DNA from: Carallia brachiata
Taxonomy: Eukaryota > Streptophyta > Magnoliopsida > Malpighiales > Rhizophoraceae
Direction: 5' to 3'
Assembly: GCA_021464245.1 (NCBI GenBank)
Contig: JADCRB010000028.1
Span: 6,513,612 to 6,577,611 of the forward strand
Length of the DNA: 64,000 nt
Positions within the stretch are counted from its first letter, which is position 1, and the number at the start of each line of letters is the position of its first letter. The translations under genes and the position numbers were made by a program. This document shows, one piece after another, positions 30,315-43,260 of this stretch. The notes below the pieces were generated by a model, which saw only the letters and a program-made list of their open reading frames with translations, had not been told where the DNA came from and did not search any database.

Positions 30315-33300
30315 ATGCACCGAGTGGGCAGTGCAGGGAACACGTCTAATTCTGTTCGCCCACGTAAAGAGAAAAGGCTTACCTATGTATTGAGTGACGC
30401 TGATGACACTAAGGTGGTGCATCATTGTATTTTTCTTCTATTTTGTTATCGTTATATTTTCATTCTTTATATGAGAAAGTTGGATTTGCAGTTGGATTTT
30501 CCGCATTGATGTTCGGCAGATTATTCACATGATTGAAAAATATAAGCTCTTTGTCTTGTCCTTATTTGCTGGACTGCCAGGCATTTTGAAGTTGCCTCAC
30601 TGAACCTTTACCTTGCTAAATTGTATTTATGTGGTTGTACAACTGAATTGGGGCATAAGCTAGTATATGACAACCATTCGAGTCTGTGCGAATCTATGCA
30701 AATTTTCTTATTTCATCTAGTTTTTAACAATATGGATTAAGAAAACCTACCTTTTCTGGCTATCTTTTGAAGTATATTCGACACTAAAACCTTATCTCTT
30801 TCTACAACGGAATGCACTAAGATTCTTTATTTTGTGGCATTGGTGTTAAGGATAGGTATTTCTTGCACTAAGTTCTCTATTTTTTGGGGAACTGATGTCA
30901 GTGAAATTTGCTTTTCGTAAATTATTTATGCACTATAATGGAATCCGAATAAGAAATTGGATTTCAAATGCATGATTTGCCACAGAATAGCTTAACTGAG
31001 TTTTTTTTTTTTTTTTAATCAATGCCAGTTTTAGATATGACAATACTCTTGCTTGATTTGTGTAGATGGCTTTTTTTATTTCTCCATTACCAGTATTAGA
31101 GTCACTGATCCATTTTTTGCTTGCCTGGCATGCATGTCATGCAGCATTGTGCTGGTGTAAATTGTCTGGCTGTGTTAAAGTCCTCTGCATCCGATGGGCG
31201 TGATTTCCTCTACACAGGGAGTCGTGATGGTACATTGAAGAGATGGGCACTTGATGTAGATTCTGCAACTTGCTCTGCTACATTTGAGTCACATGTTGAT
31301 TGGGTAATTTCTAGTCTCCTTTTCTTATTGTGAAGTATGCACGTTTGAGATCTTGTTGATTGTAATTTCTTCATCTCAGTTATTGAATAGGATACTCTAG
31401 CTGATGGTATGGCTTATTAGCAAAGAAGCTTTTAAAGGGAAGAAATCTAGGTTGAAAATTTTCTTTGACCTGATTACATTTTCTATTTTAATATTAGATG
31501 GTAATCAGCAAGTCTCCACATCTGTATTTTTTGTGAACCATGACCTTTTTCGGCAGACCAGTATTTGAAATTATGTTTTGGAGCTCATTATATTTGTTGA
31601 AGGTTGTTTAGTTTGTTGTCCAACTTAGATTGGAATTCAAGTTTCAAATTGATGAGCAGGTAAATGATGCTGTCCTTGTTGGTGATAGCACACTTGTTTC
31701 CTGCTCTTCAGACACCACCCTCAAGGTTTGTCTTTTTTTTTTTTTTTTTTTTGTAATTTTTTGTTATTTCATGACGCATGGAGCTGTCTCCTTGTTACTA
31801 ACATGGCTTTCTATTTATGTTCTCTTGATATACAACAGACATGGGATTGCTCGTCTGATGGAGTTTGTACGAAGACTCTTCGTCAACATTCTGATTATGT
31901 TACCTGTCTTGCTGCAGCAGCAAAAAATGTAATTTTTTATGTCAATTTTTCATGGTTCTTGTTTTACTAAATATTTAGATCGAAGGTTCTTTTCAGCCAA
32001 TCCTGCTAAGTTTCATATGTGCAGTTTTGATGGATTTGTGCTTGACATGTGATATGGTATTATCTGATTTGTTGTCAAAGTCATTTCTGATCCTCTTTTA
32101 GTGTCATGAATTTTAGAACAATATTGTTGCCTCTGGTGGCCTTGGTGGGGAGGTTTTCATATGGGATGTTGAAGCTGCTCTTACTCCAGTCTCAAAGTCA
32201 AGCGATGCGATGGAAGAAGATTGTCCAAACGGTGTCAATGGTTCGAGCAATTCATTGGCTGTGACCGGTTTACGCACCATTAGCTCAAGCAACAGCATGT
32301 CTATGCACACAAGTCAGTCTCATGGATATGTACCCATTGCTGCCAAAGGCCATAAGGAGTCAGTTTATGCATTGGCAATGAATGATGGTGGAACAATACT
32401 TGTTTCTGGTGGAACAGAGAAGGTACATTCTGATGTTAAGATCATGTGCTTCCCCTATCCCTCTCTCTGGATATTTATATGTGCGTATCATATTCTGTTT
32501 GTTTGCATATGTCATATGTGTCTTGTTGGAAAGACGATCATAAGTGCACCTTTTCTGCTCAGCTGTTAGGGGAGCAGGGTTATTTCTTTTTTCCCATAAA
32601 GAAAGGACAAAAAGGAAGAAAATCAACTTATAGTGACTTTATCTCATGTGCTGATGCTATAGGTTGTTCGTGTTTGGGACCCAAGAACTGGTTCTAAGAC
32701 GATGAAATTACGGGGGCACACAGATAATATTAGAGCTCTGCTTCTGGATCCTACTGGCAGGTGGGTTGAATGGGATCTGCTCATACTCTGTTTTTTTCCT
32801 TTTTTTTCCCCTGCAGCTCATTGAATGTTGATTGCATGCTGAAGGCAAATTCTCATGCTTTCAAGTCATCTCTCTCTATCTCTCTCTCTCTATCTCTGTC
32901 ATTCAGGGGTTGTCTCTTTCCTGCCCCACTCTGTCTATGTCTTTTCCTCCTCGTGAGAGGGGGAAGTGTTTATTGATCAAGTGGTCCCATGCTTCCAAAG
33001 TCTTGACATCAGACAGAATTTTGGTTCACCTAAAATGCTTTCAGAGTTCCAGTTTTTTGCGTGCTCAACAAGCTTATCTAATATGTGGATGGTGATCCTT
33101 GTACAGTAGCTCATGTTTATATTATGTAAATGTTCAAGGTGGCTATTGATATTTCATTATGCTGTGCTTATTGTTTGAAGTGACAAAGTTTTGTGTCTGT
33201 TATGTTTGCATGAAATGGTTAAGGTGAGATGGGTGGAAGCAAAGAAAATGTCCTTATTTCTCTTCTGTACTTGGTATGTTGACATAGCTGATTTCTGCAA

Positions 33301-36300
33301 CAGATCGGAAATCTGATGTATGAGTTTAGGGTAATTTAATGTCACATGAAGTTGCTATTGGAAATAATTAGAGAACTAACTGTGGTTAATTGTGAGTAAG
33401 ATGCTACTCACCCAAACATTAAATGAAGCAGAATGAAGAATCAAGCCTGATGTAAAAAATTGCCCTTTGTTCCCCTTAATCCTGTAACTCAAGTGAGGTG
33501 GGCGATCTTGACGTATGATGGAGCCTGGGAAAAGAGTTAGAGGCTTTCTACATAAGATATATTTAGGTCTGCATCAAACTTGTGAAATAATTGAATATAG
33601 ACTTAGTTACGCTAGAATGGAATTGGTAGCAGATTTTAGGACGGAAAATATTCTTGAATGCATACACGTAATTTGTATATGCATTCGTGACTTAATTTGA
33701 AGTTTAATTGAAAAATCTCTGAGGATGGTGTTTGTTTAACAGTTTTAGGAGTTATGGACTTCGGTTCAACCTTTCTGGGACCAATAGCTTACCATTTTGG
33801 CTGATAATGTTGTCCCTTTTATGTTGCATCAGCTATATTTAATCAAATAACACAAATTTGCAAATTTTGTTTTGTAGGTTCTGCTTATCAGGATCTTCTG
33901 ACTCTATGATCAGGTGGACATTTTAACACTCCTCTTACAGTAATATAACAGTCTCTTGTTGAGGCGACAAGGAAAATGTGATAAAGTTGCTTTAATTGTT
34001 TATGGATTTTCTGGTAGGCTATGGGACCTTGGCCAGCAGCGATGTCTGCATTCGTATGCTGTGCACACAGATTCAGTTTGGGCACTTGCCAGCACACCAA
34101 CATTTAGTCATGTATATAGTGGTGGAAGGGACCTTTCTGTGAGTGGATTTTCTTGTTTAAAACTTTGTGGATACCAACTTTGTGCATTTCATTTTCATCT
34201 TTTATGCTTTAGCTTTGGTGCTGCAAATTTTCATGCCCAACTGTTTCTGCTCTCAGTTATACTTGACAGACTTGGCAACAAGAGAGAGTCTTTTGCTTTG
34301 CAAAAAGGAACATCCCATTCTGCAGTTGGCGTTACATGATGACAGTATATGGGTTGCAACAACAGATTCCTCAGTTGATCGATGGCCGGCTGAGGGACGC
34401 AATCCTCAAAAGGTCTTTCAAAAGGGTTGTTCATTTTTAGCTGGTAATCTATCTTTCTCAAGGGCAAGAATTTCATTGGAAGGCTCCACTCCAGTAAGTA
34501 ATGCTAGTAGCCTCTCACTGGCGGTGATGTTTTTATGTGTAATGAGTCATTTGTAGTCTCTCATTAAGAGATCTCAATGTGCAGATCTATACATATATTT
34601 GAGTTTCGGTTAATTTCTGGCTTACTTTTTGATGTAATTTGGAATTTTTTTTTCCTTAGATATTTGTCACCTAAAATATAATCATTTGTACTGTGCCCCT
34701 ACCAAACAAGCACGTAAAAAACAAATGTTGATTCCTTATGATTGTGTGTGATGGGATGTTTATTGCTGCATCTATCTCTCTGATTTCTTGCTAAAAAAAA
34801 AAAAAAAAATCTCTCTCTGATTTCACTCTGCTTTTTCATTTTTATGGATGTCGTTCCTCATGAAATTTGTTTGATAAGGATAATTCCTTCTACTCTTCTT
34901 CCCTTCTCACTCTCACTGCTGCACACTTAGTTCCTCTTTGTGATGTTATTTTGCATACTCACAGGTACCTGTCTATAGAGAACCAACTTTAAGCATTCCA
35001 GGAACTCCGGCCCTGGTGCAGCATGAAATTCTTAACAATAGAAGGCATGTCTTGACAAAGGTAAGGACAATACCTGTCTAGTTTGAACATAAAACTGTTA
35101 CTTTTTAAGTGAAGTTCGTGTGACTTATTTACCATGCCTATTTGATAGGATGCTGATGGTTCAGTGAAGCTATGGGAGATCACAAGGGGTATTGTAGTTG
35201 AGGACTATGACAAGGTTGCTTTCTCAAAATTACTCCTTTGCTTTTTGTGAAGATAATATATTGTATTCTTGTGATTCTAGTTAATATCTAATATCTGGGG
35301 GGTTTTTATTATCCACAATTGCGGTAATAGTCTCGTGAGTTAAATATGTATGTGCATGTGTGCAAGAACTTTAGATGTGGTGTAACTGATGTGTTTATTC
35401 ATCCTTGTAATTCCTTTTTTCTCGTCCAGGTTTCATTTGAAGAGAAAAAGGAACAATTATTTGAAATGGTACAGTTGCCAGTTTATTTTAACTGTGCTTT
35501 TTAGTTATATTATAGAGTGTTGGTGGATCCAACTACTGATTCCTTATCCTTCTAGGTGAGTATTCCAGCATGGTTCACTGTGGATACGCGGCTTGGGAGT
35601 CTGTCTGTTCATTTGGACACGCCCCAATGCTTTTCTGCTGAGATGTATTCAGCAGACCTCAACATAGCTGGGAAACCTGAGGATGATAAGGTAAATTGGC
35701 AAAACAATTTTGCCCAGTTTATATATTAGTTGACTAAAGTTTTTGAAGAATTGGCAACTTCAGAGGATAAAACCTTTGCCGACCCTTTTTGGGGGTAAAA
35801 TTGGGTATTGTACCTTACTGCTGTCCAACTCAATCTTTTGGTGGCATATGTCAATAGTGTTTAACGTATCAGTACAAAGCCTTTTGTTGGTGCCCTTTTA
35901 TTGTAATTGCAAAATATTTTTTCCCATTCACAAAAGCACAGGTATCTGATTGTCTAACATAATAGCCATTGTTTCTTAGGACACAGCTTTGACATCTGAG
36001 TGCTCTATTGGTGGAATATCATTAAGCAGAAGTTTATCATTTATATGTGGTGTTCCTATCATAGATGACCATTGAACTTCCGCAGAACAATCTATTCATA
36101 ATTAAACCAAATTTTATCTGCGCGCTTATTGGAGTTATCGCCTGCATTAACTCATGAGTTACAGGTGAATCTAGCTCGTGAAACTCTTAAAGGTCTGCTG
36201 GCTCATTGGTTAGCCAGAAGGAGGCAACGACCTGGATTGCAAGCTTCAGCCAATGGCGATGTTGTAGCTGGAAGAGATATCCCCCCTAGAAGTCTTGCTT

Positions 36301-38001
36301 ATTCTAGAATCGAAGTAGATGGTGGTGCTGATAACGATTCAATGGTGTATCCTCCATTTGAATTTTCAACAGTGTCCCCTCCTTCAATTATTACTGAAGG
36401 CTCTCAAGGGGGCCCTTGGAGAAAGAAAATTACTGATCTAAATGGTACTGAAGATGAGAAGGACTTTCCTTGGTGGTGTCTGGATTGTGTGCTGAATAAT
36501 CATCTACCTCCAAGAGAAAATACCAAGTAGGTTTTTTAACCTTATCTCTTTTCTTTTCTTCTTTTTTTTTTTTCAACAAGTGTTTTTACTTGCAATTCTT
36601 AATGTATGGTAACCTACATCCTTTTTTTTTTTGGCTTTTTGTTGACTTCTGAATTATGTTGAATAATGAGCATATTTTATGTTGAAATTCTACAGGTGCA
36701 GTTTCTATCTGCATCCATGTGAAGGTTCAACTGTCCAAATTCTTACACAAGGCAAACTAAGTGCACCGCGCATACTGAGAATACATAAAGTAAGCATGGT
36801 TCAGAAATTTGATGAAAAAATTGTCCTTTTGATTGAAATAGTGGCTGTGAGAGATCAGTACATCATTTTGTTGTTTAAATATGTTGAACAAGAAGATTGC
36901 AAGCTTTTAACATAAATGTGTTGTTGTCGTGTATTCTTTAATACATTTGTAGTTGAAGCAAGGAAAGAAAAATTGGGATATTTCCAAATAAAACAAACAG
37001 TAAACCTTTTTGTGTCTAACTTGTAACTTGTTGCTTTAGGTTATAAATTATGTTGTAGAAAAGATGGTCCTTGACAAGCCACTGGATAGTGTAAATCCTG
37101 ATGGAACATTTGCTCCTGGACATGGTGGAGGACAGCTACAGCATTCTTCAGTTGGAGATGGATCTTTCCGATCTGGAATGAAATCTTGGCAAAAGCTTAG
37201 GCCTTCCATTGAGATTCTGTGCAATAATCAGGCAAGTGAACTTATTTGTTTGTACTTGGAGATGCCCTAACAGCAGCAGAATTGAAATCAATAAGGTCAC
37301 CTTTTATTTTTCCTTTATCATTGCTACGGGTACTGGGCAATAAGTGTCGCTTACCGAATGTAGACAATTTTATGTATCTTATCACCTTATTTTTCTGTTA
37401 ACATGACATATTTATTCACCATGAATGTCCAAGTTTTTATTACTTCATCAGAATGACAGAAACATTGTGTTGGGAAAAAGGTCGGAAGTGGCAAACATAT
37501 AGATTGTTTGAAATAATCTAGTAGGGTGATTTTTTTAAAAAAAAATATTTTGAAGATCAAAGGAGAGGAAGAATAGAGAATCCAACTTCTTGCAACTTAG
37601 ATAATTGATTCTTGTCACGTGCAACTAGTGAAATATTGCAGCAAAAGATGTTCAACTACATGGAATGATATGGATTTTACCCGTGACTAGTGGCAATGAA
37701 TTCGAAAATTTTGCAAGCTGTTATTATTTCTATGCTCGGTCGTGTCATTTTCCTTTGTTTGTTCCCCCTTTTTGTGAAGAATTTTTTCTTGTGTGCTCAG
37801 GTAAGTTTTTCAGTCAACTGTTGGGATTGAATTGCAAAATCTGAGTCAGCCTCTTTAGATACCTTCGACTACTTCTTACTGACAGTTCTCTACATATTCT
37901 AGGTCTTATCCCCTGACATGAGCTTAGCAACAGTGCGAACATATATATGGAAGAAGCCCGAGGATCTGGTCCTTAATTACCGAGTGGTTCAGGGAAGGTG
38001 A
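30315..38001 (+). CDS. WD40-repeat protein of the WDR48/UAF1 family
   Basis: Seventeen coding exons: 30315-30413, 31145-31303, 31660-31725, 31839-31928, 32117-32422, 32663-32760, 33878-33913, 34018-34138, 34257-34493, 34965-35060, 35149-35214, 35430-35468, 35556-35690, 36165-36526, 36696-36789, 37040-37231, 37903-38001. They sum to 2295 nt, a clean 764-aa frame. The start [20 protein letters not shown] is in frame with the first repeat. About seven WD repeats follow ([76 protein letters not shown]). The C-terminal half is the DUF3337/WDR48 C-terminal region, with [13 protein letters not shown] and the ending [17 protein letters not shown]. In animals WDR48 activates USP1/12/46 deubiquitinases; in Arabidopsis the homologue (AT3G05090) is linked to lateral root growth. 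Intron 16 is GC-AG (donor at 37232). Confidence 0.93.
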
Positions 38002-38880
38002 CTGCTAACAACTTTCAGGGGGCAGGTGAGCATATGTTTGTTTTCTCATGGCCTTATTTCTGCTGCTCATAATATTTTCTTCTCTCCACTTCTTTTTGAC
38101 CTTGCTCCAAACACCTCACCCCTTTCTCTCCACAAAAAAAAAAAAAAAAAAAAAAAAAGAAAGAAAGAAAGAAAGGAGAAGAGTCTTTGAGGCATACTCT
38201 TAAGAAAGAAAGAAAGAAAGGAAGGAGAAGAGTCTTTGAGGCATACTCTTGACAGTAGTGAATAGTTTAAATAGGTTGATACAGAGACATTCAAGTTGAT
38301 ATTGATGGCAATTATTTTAGTGAGTGGATTCATCCGTCTGCCAAAAGAATGTGTGTCTGATAGACAAAAGTTATTTACCCTGTTACACAGTTTGGACTCT
38401 GGTCATGGCAAGCGAATCCTCGTGCATGCATAGAATGTTGGGGTAAATTGCTGATTCTTGTGGGGAGCCTTGCCCTCATCAAAAATATCTATGGGATCCT
38501 TGTAAATTTGGAAAATCAATCAACTACCGAGTCCATGGCCATTCTGCATGCTTGCTGAGAAGACTCAGCACTTTCCTTTGTTGTTCAGGTGGTATACAAA
38601 TTTTGAACATTGTCTTGCCTTGACGTATGGTTTTTCCGCTTGACGTTGCAAAATTGGAAGGCAAAGTTGGCAGGTGTTGACGGAAGTTTAGTGGGTGGTG
38701 GGAGTGATCGGGAGGTATCCTGGAATGGCAAATGCTTCGTTGAGCTGCCAACTTAGTTATGATGTCGAAAGCTTTGCAGAATAGTATTTGATGGGTTTCT
38801 ATACTTAGGCATAGGAACATTGTCATGAAGGTGGCTTTTGTAATTTGCCTTTCTTCTTGGAAATAAAACAATCCCTTATT
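38002..38880 (+). other. Likely 3' UTR of the WD40 gene
   Basis: Non-coding sequence after the stop, ending near an AATAAAA-like signal (about 38861, GGAAATAAAACAATCC). It contains a 24-base A-run at about 38135-38158 and the tandem repeat listed next. Confidence 0.4.
38159..38251 (+). repeat. GAAA-led 45-bp tandem duplication
   Basis: GAAAGAAAGAAAG(GA)AAGG then AGAAGAGTCTTTGAGGCATA and CTCTT occurs twice in a row, the copies beginning at about 38159 and 38203. The second copy has one extra AAGG unit. Confidence 0.88.
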
Positions 38881-40634
38881 TGTTTGAATTAGTCATTTTA
38901 TATATGTGCTTATATTATTTCTTTGCTCCCCTCTGTCCTATACCATTATCAATTACATGAGACCAGGGAGAAAGATTGTGGGGTTGCTTCACCCGAAATG
39001 CTTCCAGCAAACGAATGTTATTTAGTTTCTTTATCATTTGCAATATTTTTTGGCATGTTTGTGCTTTCGTTTTCTTCAATAATTCTGTGCAATGTTTGCC
39101 TTTGCCTTAAGAAAATTAGTTGAATTGGAAATGAATGTTGCGTGGACGTGGACCCTTAATTGTAAAAAGGAGATTAACAATTTGTAAAGATAGATTACAC
39201 CATTTATAACATTGATTACACAGGAATCTGTATTCACAAATTCAACCTGTTCTTGCATGCTTCTAGATAATTAATAGTAGAGGCATTGTGAATTAAACCC
39301 ACGATCCATTCTCATTCTCAGTGGACTTGCCGGACAATTTTGTTTCATCCAATTGCAAAATAATTAACAATTTCCTCCACCATCTCAGCCTCTATGTTGG
39401 TCAAGCCTGCGGCAACACTATTCTATGTATCGAGATGAAAGCAGGGTGAAATTCTCTTCGTTGCAGCGATCTACATAGTGATTGACTTGTAGGCTGCGCT
39501 TTGCAAATTTAAAAGAGGAGATATGGTAGGTGAGGGGTGGTTGCTGGTTTCTTTTGCATGCCTCTGAGCTCATAACTTATTTATGTAGTCATTCTTTGTT
39601 TGCCATTTGTGTAGGTGAAGGCCGGTTCCTGCATTATTTTTGCATGCTTGAGAGAACCTATTATTTATTTTTTGACCAAGAACCTATTATGTATCGTTTC
39701 ATGATTTCTTTGCCTTTAGATTTCATCGATTCTTTCAATTCTCACTTGCCCTGAGGTGCCTATTTTTGTCTTGAGACATTCCTTGTTTCTCTATTTGTTT
39801 TCTAAATGTCATTTTCTTTTTCTTTTTCTTTTTTGTGTTTTCGTGGAAATAGTCAACTATCATAGAGAAGAGGACTAGTGAGGAGGAGAACTCGCAATAA
39901 AATTCCAAATAATCTCTTGGAAGTTTCAATTACTGATCATCCTGCCTATGAGTCTTCTTTCATTTTCATTTTCATTTTCATTTTCTTTTCTTTAAGTACA
40001 TATTATTAGGACCAATGGACTGGTGGGTGTAGTTTTGCCGCCTGCACCTTAAACCTTGGTCACGAAAAACCGGCCCAGTTTTGCTCGGGCTCCTCTTCTT
40101 CCAGGTAGATTCACTCAATATTGGGCTTGCAGAGAAGTCAAAACTTTTAGGCTGCGAAAAGCCCAAAATATTTGTCTTGGGTATTGGATGTGAGTCCGAT
40201 GGGTTTTGCTCCATGCTCGAGACATTATGTCCAAGACCCAAGCATCTAAAGCCGGAAAACAATTAGGGGGTGTTTAAGATTCAGGATCTCAAAAGTCCAA
40301 CCCATTGAACTTAAATCTTATCATTCGGCTGAAATTTATTTTCAAATAAAAATGCAAAAAGAATATAATTTTAATGTAATTTTTGAAAAATGTCAATTAT
40401 CATGATGTGCAGATAAGCAAAGTAAACTGTACAAACAAAAATCATACCATGTACAACTAGGCACTTTTTTATGGCCATTTATAAATTTTATCATTGCACA
40501 TTCTACCTGTTTGTACATTTTACCATGTCTGCTGCACAAACTACCTTATTTAGTTGTACATTATACATTTTTCAAAAAAATGAAAAAACTTTGTAGGACT
40601 CACACACACACACACAAAAAAGTGTAGGCCCACA

Positions 40635-40766
40635 CCCTCTGTTTCTTTCTCGTTTTATCTTCCTGTCCAAAATAATTTTGTGGATACGTAACTGTAAAAG
40701 CCCTCCGTTTCCTTCTCACCTTATCCTCCCGTCCAGAAAAATTTTGTGGATACGGAACTGTGGAAG
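40635..40766 (+). repeat. Tandem duplication of 66 bp
   Basis: Units 40635-40700 and 40701-40766 are directly adjacent and equal in length. Both read CCCTC(T/C)GTTTC(T/C)TTCTC..., then ATTTTGTGGATACG(T/G)AACTGT. They differ at roughly ten positions, so this is older than the 33-bp duplication at 62726. Confidence 0.88.
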
Positions 40767-42904
40767 AGTGATGAATAAGCAGTGATGTAGAGCTGTTGAC
40801 TTTTAGGTTTAAAAAAATATATTGAATTTAAAAAATAAAAAATAAATAAATTATTAAATATTACTAAATTAAGTTTATATTTTATACGTATTTTATTAAG
40901 TATATCTAAATTATCTTATTCCTTTCTTTTTGTTTTGGAAGTCAGTATGTTGAGTCAATTTATGGGTCAACTGAGACTAAGATATCCTTACCGCTTACAC
41001 GTACCTATTAGCTCCCAAGCAGCCACGAACCCAAGAGGGCCAAGACCGAAGAGTGGAAGAAAAACTTTGTTGTCTATGTTTTTTTTTGGTCCAATAATGG
41101 TCACAGGGAAGAGAGTAAGACGAGGAAATTCCGTCGGTGATGATGAGATTCAAACTCTCGTCAGAGGCTTACAGGTTGACATGTGCCTGCGACAACTGAC
41201 CAAAAAACCCATATATGTCGCTTCTACATGCCGACAACTTTTGGGGGTGTTATGGGCGTCCATTTGCGTTATTGCGTTACATTGTAAAGCGCTTTCACGT
41301 ATCTCCAGCAATTTTATTTTAGAATTTATTTTGAACGAAATTATAATTATTATTTATAAAATTACGATTGATATTCTTAAAATATAAAAATATTAAATAT
41401 TTTAAAATTATTAAATTTTATTTTAAAAATAATAATTTAAATTTTAATTAATATAAAATTCAACACATAAACTATTGAAACTAGTACATTCTCTCCACGT
41501 TGTATTTGTATGCATTGCTTCGTTGGGGCCAAGGTCTTAGGAACGTAAGAACAGTTCTGGATCTTCCGGTGCCTACCCTATCTTGTTGCTGTCAGCTCTA
41601 TTGTTAACATTTGTCAGCAACCATCTCCGTCTTGGTCCCTACTCCTCTTAAAAGGCTCAAACAACACTTGTACGTCTGCACAGAAGTAGGACAACTTTGT
41701 CAGTAAAAATCACATTGATATCTCCCGTACTCCTTGTACTACAACAGTTTGGTTCGGAAAGCTTTGTGTTTTTGAAATGTTTTATTTCGTGTTCGAATCA
41801 CTGACTTTCAATCCAAAGTTTCGCTGACCTACAACGGATCTGTATTTTATAAGGAAGCTAATGTTAAATATTTTAAAAATAATATTATAAAATATTTTAA
41901 AATATATTATAATTATAAAAAAATTATTAATTTTTTAAATTTAACAGTGTTAAAAAATTGATAATTATTTTTTTAATTATATATTTTGAAATGTTTGATT
42001 ATATAATTTTTAGAATGTTTATTATTACTCTAATAAAGACAATACTATGTAAACCAAGATACTCTACCAAGTGGTGTATTGAGGTAATCAAATATTTTTT
42101 TTATAAAATTAAAATTTATATTTGAATGAATATTATTTTAGAATGTAAAATATAAATACTCTATAAAATTTGTTATCAATTCAGAATTTTAAAAAAATAA
42201 TGCAAAAAATTAATACTTTAATTCGGCTAACACAATCGGTTACCGTAAAATTTCCATTTTATAATTAACAAATACAATTTATCCAATGCCTTTAGCTTTG
42301 TCCTTTTTTTATTTTTTTGCTGAGTTCATTGGAAGTCTGGTAAACCGGTTGTTTTGAACAAAATTTCCTTCCTCACTCCATTAACATGGCCCAAAAAAAA
42401 ACTCATTAAACCGTAAAATAATGCATATATAACACGCATACTTAGTGCTTTTTTCCCTTCTTCTCTTATTTGAAGATTTTTTTTTACCAAAGGAATGTTG
42501 CGTTAATATGAATTAATTCCGTACATAACTCTAACACAAGAGTATCGAAAGATATGCACAAGATAAAAATACAATACAACCAAGATGACCTACACATGAT
42601 ATGGTTTGAAGGACCATTGATGAACAAGACACAACTTGTTTTGAAGAGACACCCAAATAGGTGAGAATACTAGAACGAAGTTAGTCCTGTCTAAAATCGA
42701 AGTCTTAAGTAGATTTACTTCATCTGAACAAAGTTGTATATTGAATACAAACTGCACTCTAGCGGACTTACGATGAGAATTGACCAGGTATGCTCAACGA
42801 CGATATCCAAAAAACTTAACTTACTAACGTACGCAACTAAATATAGAAATAACTAAACACGTTTTCCAAAATAACACATCCAAACAAAGCCTAGCACCCA
42901 TGCT

Positions 42905-43260
42905 CAAAAGAGTCCACAAGTGCCAATCTCTTCAGCATCAGGATCTGTGGCGGTAGGCAATGGCAGCGTCAAGAGCGGCGACTCTCGTAAGGGTGATGAC
43001 AGCGGTAAGGTCGGTAGCAACGGCAGAAAGCACGACCATTGAGCTATCTGTCGTGCCGGCAACAGCAGCCCCAGTAGTGGGGGCTGCGCTGGCGAGAACA
43101 GTACAACCGTGTCGGCCCTAACAGTTAAGGGAGCATCGAGCCCTAGAGAGGGAGTTGCATTGGCAACATGGATAGTGCTATCTTCCATAGTGAGTTTCGG
43201 TGCGGAGGGACTACCGACAGCGGTGGTTGGCACGACGGTGCCATCACCGGAGAAGGAGAT
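42905..43260. other. GC-rich island of unknown nature
   Basis: Composition rises sharply relative to the surrounding AT-rich desert. There are Ser/Gly/Ala-type codons in the plus direction (SVAVGNGSVKSGDS) and a Pro/Leu-rich 109-codon frame on the minus strand. Neither has a recognisable domain. It could be a decayed exon of a gene or transposon. Confidence 0.3.
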
